Translations under genes and position numbers: made by a program | In this document: positions 60,022-64,000 of the stretch, piece by piece | Layout of the letters: each line of letters opens with the position of its first letter | How positions within the stretch are numbered: position 1 is the first letter of the stretch | Assembly (NCBI RefSeq): GCF_000384315.1 | Contig: NZ_ARVW01000001.1 | Location: forward strand, 5,642,157 to 5,706,156 | Source of the DNA: Amycolatopsis nigrescens CSC17Ta-90 | GTDB taxonomy: Bacteria > Actinomycetota > Actinomycetes > Mycobacteriales > Pseudonocardiaceae | Reading direction: 5' to 3' | DNA length: 64,000 bases | The notes under the pieces: model-generated | The model's input: the letters and a program-made list of their open reading frames with translations, nothing else | What the model was told of the DNA's origin: nothing | The model's database searches: none

Positions 60022-60864
60022 TCAATGTGCCGCCAACTCGGTGATGCGGTGGGCGATGTATCGGGCGCTGTCGTCGGTACTCAGCGCTGCTGTTACCAGC
60101 TTGAGAACATCCTCCCGGTAGGCGTCAACATCCGATGACTTGTGGAGAAATGCCACAGAGTGCCGGTTCTCCAGGTGTGCGACCGAGTTGCCATCCTGGT
60201 CTTCCAGGAGTACGAAACCGCCGATCATCATGGGTGTCCAGCCTGCAGAGTTCGGCACTATGCGTATGTCGATGTTGATCCTTTCCATGAGCGCTGCCAG
60301 GTGCTTCATCTGTTCCAGCATGGTCAGAAGTCCGCCGACCTCCTGGTGCAAGGAGGCTTCTCCGATCAATGCGAGCAGCTCGATCGGAGTTGGCCTGGTC
60401 AGTGCGTCGTGTCTGGCGATTCGAGCTTGTACGCGAGCTTCTGCCTCGTCGCTGGGAAGCCCACCTGCGAGCATGATGGCTCTGGCATAGGCTGCCGTTT
60501 GCAGCAGGCCGGGTAACAGCAGTGGCTGCACTTCGATGATCCGCCTTGCGGCTCGCTCGTGCTCCAAGTACGCCAGCATCCTGAGATCGCGGTCCTCAGC
60601 GCGCAGGGACAGCCAATGCTCTTTGTCCACGCTCCGTGTCAGATCGATCAGTTGCTCGCGGTGTCGAGGGGTGGCGCCTACAGCCACCAGTATCGCCGAG
60701 ACATCCTCGGGTCGCGGCACGCGGTCGCCGGTTTCCCAGCGTGAGATCGTCGGGTAGCTGACGCCGATCCTGTCGCCTACGTCGCGAAGGCTCATACCGG
60801 CCGCTTCACGCGCCGTACGCAGTGCCCTGCCCAGCGCTCGTGCTATTGGAGTATTACCGCTCAT
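60022..60864 (-). CDS. XRE-family regulator with DUF5753 domain
   Basis: 280 residues from ATG 60864. N-terminal helix-turn-helix (ALGRALRTAREAAGMSLRDV, GVSYPTISRWETGDRVP), then the DUF5753 domain with EVQPLLLPGLLQTAAYARAIM and EASLHQEVGG. Many such genes in actinobacteria sit next to a DUF397 partner; none is present here. No ribosome site is seen, but TAGTAT lies 7 nt before the ATG on the minus strand, as expected for a leaderless mRNA. Upstream in-frame ATGs at 60921 and 60960 are less likely. It lies between the two lipoprotein/WXG gene sets and may regulate one or both. Confidence 0.85.
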   Translation of the reverse strand: MSGNTPIARALGRALRTAREAAGMSLRDVGDRIGVSYPTISRWETGDRVPRPEDVSAILVAVGATPRHREQLIDLTRSVDKEHWLSLRAEDRDLRMLAYLEHERAARRIIEVQPLLLPGLLQTAAYARAIMLAGGLPSDEAEARVQARIARHDALTRPTPIELLALIGEASLHQEVGGLLTMLEQMKHLAALMERINIDIRIVPNSAGWTPMMIGGFVLLEDQDGNSVAHLENRHSVAFLHKSSDVDAYREDVLKLVTAALSTDDSARYIAHRITELAAH

Positions 60865-60967
60865 GCAACGAATACTACGGGCTATTCGGCCTTGTTCGCG
60901 TTCGCTCGATTGGCTAGTCATGTTTGTCTTCCGGGGCGCCGATGCATTGTTGAACGCCAAGAGAAAG

Positions 60968-60984
60968 CGTTACCGCAGTGGTAA
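60968..60984. promoter_or_regulatory. GTTACC-5-GGTAAC inverted repeat
   Basis: 6-bp perfect arms GTTACC (60968-60973) and GGTAAC (60979-60984) with 5-nt spacing in the divergent gap between the XRE gene and the next plus-strand gene. XRE-type repressors often bind such dyads near their own promoter. Inferred from position. Confidence 0.5.
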
Positions 60985-61026
60985 CAAATGGAGGGTTTCA
61001 GTGCATTCTGCAAATGGGGGTACCTC

Positions 61027-61458
61027 GTGATCGAGCGGGATCGTCTGCTACTGGCGCGCGTGTCGCGGGTGAACAAGCATCTCGGTGAGGTCGTCGTCGA
61101 GCTGATGCGGCACCAGGACGGCGGTGAGCTACCGCCTGGTGGTACCCGTGAACTGGGCGCACGGTTGTACAGCCTGGGCGTCGAACTGTTGGAGCGAGCC
61201 GAAGAGCTTGAAGGCGGTGTACCCGCGCCGGGGCCTTTTCGATGGTGGCGGTCGAACACGGATCTGCGCGTACACGCCTGGCAGGCTCCTTCGCTCGCCC
61301 TGATCCCCGTCGCGCTCTGCGGGCACTACGTCCCCGTATCCAAGGTCTCCGGCTCCGCCGATGGCGAGCCGTGCATTTCCTGCGCCCGTCTCGCCGGCGT
61401 CACCGATCTCATTCCGGCCTGGGCGAAGAACCTGCCCCGATCCCCGGGGCCCGCATGA
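61027..61458 (+). CDS. Hypothetical protein with CxxC-type cysteine pair
   Basis: 143 residues from GTG 61027, with GGGGG 7 nt upstream; ATG 60988 in frame adds 13 residues. An N-terminal helical region (RVSRVNKHLGEVVVELMRHQ, then RELGARLYSLGVELLERAEE) is followed by a C-terminal segment with CGHYVP and GEPCISCARLAG, possibly a zinc or redox site. Its stop overlaps the next lipoprotein start (ATGA). No family recognised. It looks like a cytoplasmic companion of the downstream genes. Confidence 0.65.
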   Translation: MIERDRLLLARVSRVNKHLGEVVVELMRHQDGGELPPGGTRELGARLYSLGVELLERAEELEGGVPAPGPFRWWRSNTDLRVHAWQAPSLALIPVALCGHYVPVSKVSGSADGEPCISCARLAGVTDLIPAWAKNLPRSPGPA

Positions 61459-61964
61459 TCGCCGCATGGATTTTCACCGCGGGAATCCTCTTGACATCCT
61501 GTTCGGCACCTCCGCCACCCGCCTCGCCGGAAATCGAACGATTCCGCGATGAGCCCTGTTCCTTGCTGACCGCCGTTCAACTGGCTCGTCTCGACGTTCC
61601 GCCCTGGTCCACCGAGAACCAGGGCGCCGCCGGCCCGCTCTGTTTCTGGCACGATTCGAACACCTCCGCTTCCGTGCTGATCCAATGGGTCGAAACGGCC
61701 CAGGGAATCGCCAGGGTCTACGAACGCCAGGCCGATCTCGGTTATTTTCTTCCCATGCCGTCCATCGACGGCAAACCCGTCATCGCCTACGACTCGAACG
61801 ACCGCCGTCCCGCCGGGCACTGCGGTGTCGATGTCGGTGTCAACGGGGAACTGGTGATCAAGGTGTCCATCCACCAGCCCCGCGACGAGATCGGTTCCGC
61901 CGACCCCTGTCAACTGGCCCACGACACCGCCCGCATGGCCCTCACAACCCTGGGCGCCAACTAA
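61455..61964 (+). CDS. DUF3558-family lipoprotein
   Basis: 169 residues from ATG 61455. Short lipoprotein signal ending LLTSC (Cys about 16). DUF3558 core starts RFRDEPCSLLTAVQLARLDV and includes GPLCFWHD, GHCGVDVG and ADPCQLAHDTARMAL, i.e. two probable disulfides. Overlaps its neighbours by ATGA and by 1 bp. Probably displayed on the outer face of the membrane. Function unknown. Confidence 0.8.
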   Translation: MIAAWIFTAGILLTSCSAPPPPASPEIERFRDEPCSLLTAVQLARLDVPPWSTENQGAAGPLCFWHDSNTSASVLIQWVETAQGIARVYERQADLGYFLPMPSIDGKPVIAYDSNDRRPAGHCGVDVGVNGELVIKVSIHQPRDEIGSADPCQLAHDTARMALTTLGAN

Positions 61965-62539
61965 TGCCCGTACTTCTCTTCTGCTTGCTGTTCGCCCTGC
62001 TGAGCTGCTCCACCGTGCGGTCCGGCACTCCTGTTCCCCGGACCGTGCCGCCGCCCAGCTCGTCGAGTCGCCTTCCGACGGCCGGTGCGCCGAAGGTGGT
62101 GAGTCCGTTGACCGACACACTCCGATTCCGGCGGGAGCCGTGCTCGGTACTGACCCCAGAACAGGCGACCAGCCTCGGCCTCCCAGCGGCCGGGGTGGAA
62201 ACGCCCGGACCGCGATGCGAATGGCTCGACCAGCGGTCGAGGGCTTATGTCGCCATCAACTGGAACGAGATCTTTCACAACGGGCTCAGCGGAACCTATG
62301 AGAACCGGCACCGATACAGCCTGTTCCGGCCGATGCCCGACCTGCGCGGGCATCCGGCCCTCGCCTTCGGTAACAAGGCGGACCAGGCCATCGGTCTCTG
62401 CATGCTCAAGGTTGGAGTAACCGACGAGTTGACTTTCGATGTCACCGTTTTCCAGGCGAAAGTCGATCGCGGCACCAGCGATCCCTGCGAACTGGCGCAC
62501 CGGGCGGCGGATTTGATCTTGATAACGATGATCTCCTGA
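61964..62539 (+). CDS. DUF3558-family lipoprotein
   Basis: 191 residues, ATG overlapping the previous stop by 1 bp. Signal VLLFCLLFALLSC with lipid-accepting Cys near residue 15, then a Ser/Pro linker. The motif AGAPKVVSPLTDTLRFRREP followed by CSVL is nearly the same as in the lipoprotein at 63057, showing a duplication. Core ends CELAHRAADLILITMIS. Function unknown. Confidence 0.8.
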   Translation: MPVLLFCLLFALLSCSTVRSGTPVPRTVPPPSSSSRLPTAGAPKVVSPLTDTLRFRREPCSVLTPEQATSLGLPAAGVETPGPRCEWLDQRSRAYVAINWNEIFHNGLSGTYENRHRYSLFRPMPDLRGHPALAFGNKADQAIGLCMLKVGVTDELTFDVTVFQAKVDRGTSDPCELAHRAADLILITMIS

Positions 62540-62643
62540 CACCCGGTGGTGGATGAAACGCGCCGACTTGAAGACACTCTGGAACCGGATGGCTACGATG
62601 GGGCGTCTGAGCGGTCGACGAAGCAGGCCAAGGGGAGCGGGCT

Positions 62644-63057
62644 ATGTGGGTAGACGACGGCGCCGAGGGCAAGCCCACCGGTGGCGTGACGGAGATGTTC
62701 CAGCGCATGGACCAGTCCGGCAGCTGGTCCTTCGACGAACCAACCTTGACCGCCATCGCCACCGAATGGCAGGCGCTGGCCGACGACTGCCAGAATGCGA
62801 CAGACGGCTCTCTGCCCATGACGCAGGTGGTGGGCCCGGGTCTGGATCCGGCCAGTGCTTACATGGCGAACAAAGCCAATGCCTCAGGTGCGGACTACCA
62901 GCGCATGGTGGGCGAAATGATGATCTATGCCCAGGCGCAGGCTGATGCGTGTACGAAAGCGCTGGGCACCTACGTGGAACGCGAAGAGGATCATAAGGGT
63001 GTGCTCGGTTCTGGAATCGGGCCCCACGAGAGCGGCAGACCGGGTGGGATTATCTGA
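62644..63057 (+). CDS. WXG100-like helical protein
   Basis: 137 residues, ATG 62644 with GGGGAG upstream. All-helical prediction with Trp at GSWSFDEPTLTAIATEWQAL and a C-terminal helix ending YVEREEDHKG, similar in plan to the 112-residue protein at 58859. Probably a type VII-secreted or -associated partner. Stop overlaps the next lipoprotein start (TGATG). Confidence 0.65.
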   Translation: MWVDDGAEGKPTGGVTEMFQRMDQSGSWSFDEPTLTAIATEWQALADDCQNATDGSLPMTQVVGPGLDPASAYMANKANASGADYQRMVGEMMIYAQAQADACTKALGTYVEREEDHKGVLGSGIGPHESGRPGGII

Positions 63058-63701
63058 TGCGTCGTAGCGCGTCCTTGTGTATGCGTGCTGTGCTCGCCGT
63101 TGGAGCGTTGGCACTGGCCGGGTGCTCGAGTGAGCAGCCTGGCAATCCAGTTGCCGACGGCTCGTCTCCTGGAGGCACCGGCTCGGCTTCTTCTGCGCCA
63201 CCCGGTTCAGGGAACGGTCTGCCTGCCGCTGGTGCGCCAAAGGTTGCGAGTCCGTTGACCGATACTCTGTCGTTCCGGCAGGAACCATGCTCTGTTCTGA
63301 CACCTGCGCAGTTGGGTCAACTCGGGGTTCCAGCTCAAGGAGAGAAAACGGCCGGCCCTACCGGACCACGTTGTCGCTGGTACGAGCAGGCGACTTCGGC
63401 CGCTGCCACTATTCAGTGGGTCGAGGCCACCAAACGTGGCTTGACTGCTGCTTATGAACACCGGGGCGAGTACGACGTGTTCAAGCCGATGGCGGATATC
63501 AACGGCTACCCGACGGTGGCCTACGGTCTTAAAACAGATGCTGCCGGCGGGGCGTGTGCTGTCTTGGTCGGGGTTACCGATGAGCTTGCCTATCAGGCGG
63601 GAATAGTTCAGTCGCGGGATAATCGTGGCACGGAAGATCCGTGCGAAGTGGCGCATACGGTGGCGGGGATGATGTTGGAGACCATTAAGGGGGGCTCCTG
63701 A
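63057..63701 (+). CDS. DUF3558-family lipoprotein
   Basis: 214 residues. Signal with lipobox LALAGC (Cys about 23) and a Ser/Gly/Pro linker. Shares AGAPKVASPLTDTLSFRQEP with CSVL after it with the lipoprotein at 61964 and the same Cys pattern (PRCRWYEQ, GACAVLVG, DPCEVAHTVAG). Coupled by overlaps to both neighbours. Likely surface-exposed; role unknown. Confidence 0.82.
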   Translation: MRRSASLCMRAVLAVGALALAGCSSEQPGNPVADGSSPGGTGSASSAPPGSGNGLPAAGAPKVASPLTDTLSFRQEPCSVLTPAQLGQLGVPAQGEKTAGPTGPRCRWYEQATSAAATIQWVEATKRGLTAAYEHRGEYDVFKPMADINGYPTVAYGLKTDAAGGACAVLVGVTDELAYQAGIVQSRDNRGTEDPCEVAHTVAGMMLETIKGGS

Positions 63702-64000
63702 TGGCTGACATAGGCGCGGTCATGCGCGATATCTTCTCCAGCGGTCTCACGCCGGAGGAGATCTACGAAAAGATCACCGGCGGTCCTGGTCCGGAGTCGC
63801 TTCACGGCGCGAAGGATGCGGCGAGCCAGCAGTCGAAGTTGCAGGAGACGATCAACGCCCGGGTGGTGAAGCTGCAGGGCATGATCGGCGGCGGGTGGAG
63901 AGGAGATTCCGCTCAGGCGGCCAGCAACGCGGCGAACCCGGTGGCGCAGGTCGCCAAGATGGCTTCGCAGGAACTGGCCAAGTCGCAGGAGCTGCACACT
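63701..64000 (+). CDS. WXG100-like protein, N-terminal part
   Basis: 100 codons to the right edge. ATG overlaps the previous stop. Helix, a WxG-type turn (IGGGWRGDSAQAAS) and second helix are visible, the classical hairpin of WXG100 proteins. Since the frame is open at the edge it may be a larger effector with an N-terminal WXG domain. Size and C-terminus unknown. Confidence 0.75.
   Translation, partial: MADIGAVMRDIFSSGLTPEEIYEKITGGPGPESLHGAKDAASQQSKLQETINARVVKLQGMIGGGWRGDSAQAASNAANPVAQVAKMASQELAKSQELHT

Noticed and set aside
1..64000. Search for CRISPR arrays, rRNA, tRNA genes and insertion sequences
   Set aside because: No regularly spaced repeats, no tRNA-like cloverleaf and no transposase-like protein was found by reading; short RNAs could have been missed.

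Overview
The window comes from a high-GC actinobacterium, most likely a member of the Pseudonocardiaceae close to Amycolatopsis. The evidence is the strong GC third-position bias, frequent GTG starts with GGAGG-type ribosome sites, a housekeeping block running coaD, SepIVA-like gene, yceD, rpmF, rnc, mutM and on to smc and ftsY, and lineage-typical families (DUF3558 lipoproteins, DUF5753 regulators, DUF6801 secreted proteins, WXG100-like proteins beside YbaB-like proteins). This assignment is an inference from gene content and order; no rRNA or tRNA gene was seen.

Layout. 1-171: N-terminus of an MlaE/YrbE permease running off the left edge. 511-5515: five secreted proteins, four of them sharing two domains, plus an RCC1-type propeller. 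5519-9846: flavin-dependent oxidoreductase, orphan amino-acid binding lipoprotein, and a HelD/HelR-type RNA polymerase-associated ATPase. 9965-15605: core block (rsmD, coaD, secreted guanyl RNase, SepIVA-like, yceD, rpmF, rnc, mutM). 15699-22931: PadR/HAAS-type pair, ROK regulator opposite a secreted tannase/feruloyl-esterase-like hydrolase, and asnB. 23199-31071: complete potassium-uptake operon kdpF-A-B-C-D-E, preceded by an extra 27-residue membrane peptide. 31073-36007: Pro/Thr-rich membrane protein, acylphosphatase, smc. 36008-43278: material between smc and ftsY, including an orphan MobC-like relaxosome protein, a secreted GH172 enzyme behind a LacI-type palindrome, and an anmK-symporter pair. 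43439-44773: ftsY.

44825-57545 is a purine-salvage and catabolism region: an IclR regulator opposite malate synthase and a citrate-lyase-like protein, a PucR regulator, xanthine dehydrogenase (FAD, 2Fe-2S and molybdenum subunits) with an 8-oxoguanine-deaminase-like amidohydrolase inserted among its subunits, guanine deaminase, a purine permease and a stand-alone allophanate-hydrolase-like domain. The apparent logic is import of purine base, deamination to xanthine, oxidation to urate, and use of the glyoxylate finally released. Uricase and allantoin enzymes are not in the window.

57505-64000 is an accessory region with two facing-away gene sets around an XRE/DUF5753 regulator. Each contains DUF3558 lipoproteins and small helical WXG100-like proteins, and one contains two YbaB-like proteins. 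The last gene runs off the right edge. This is the least understood part of the window.

A second theme is structural. Convergent or terminal gaps repeatedly carry long perfect hairpins, and two pairs of them share the same arm sequence although they lie 34-43 kb apart.
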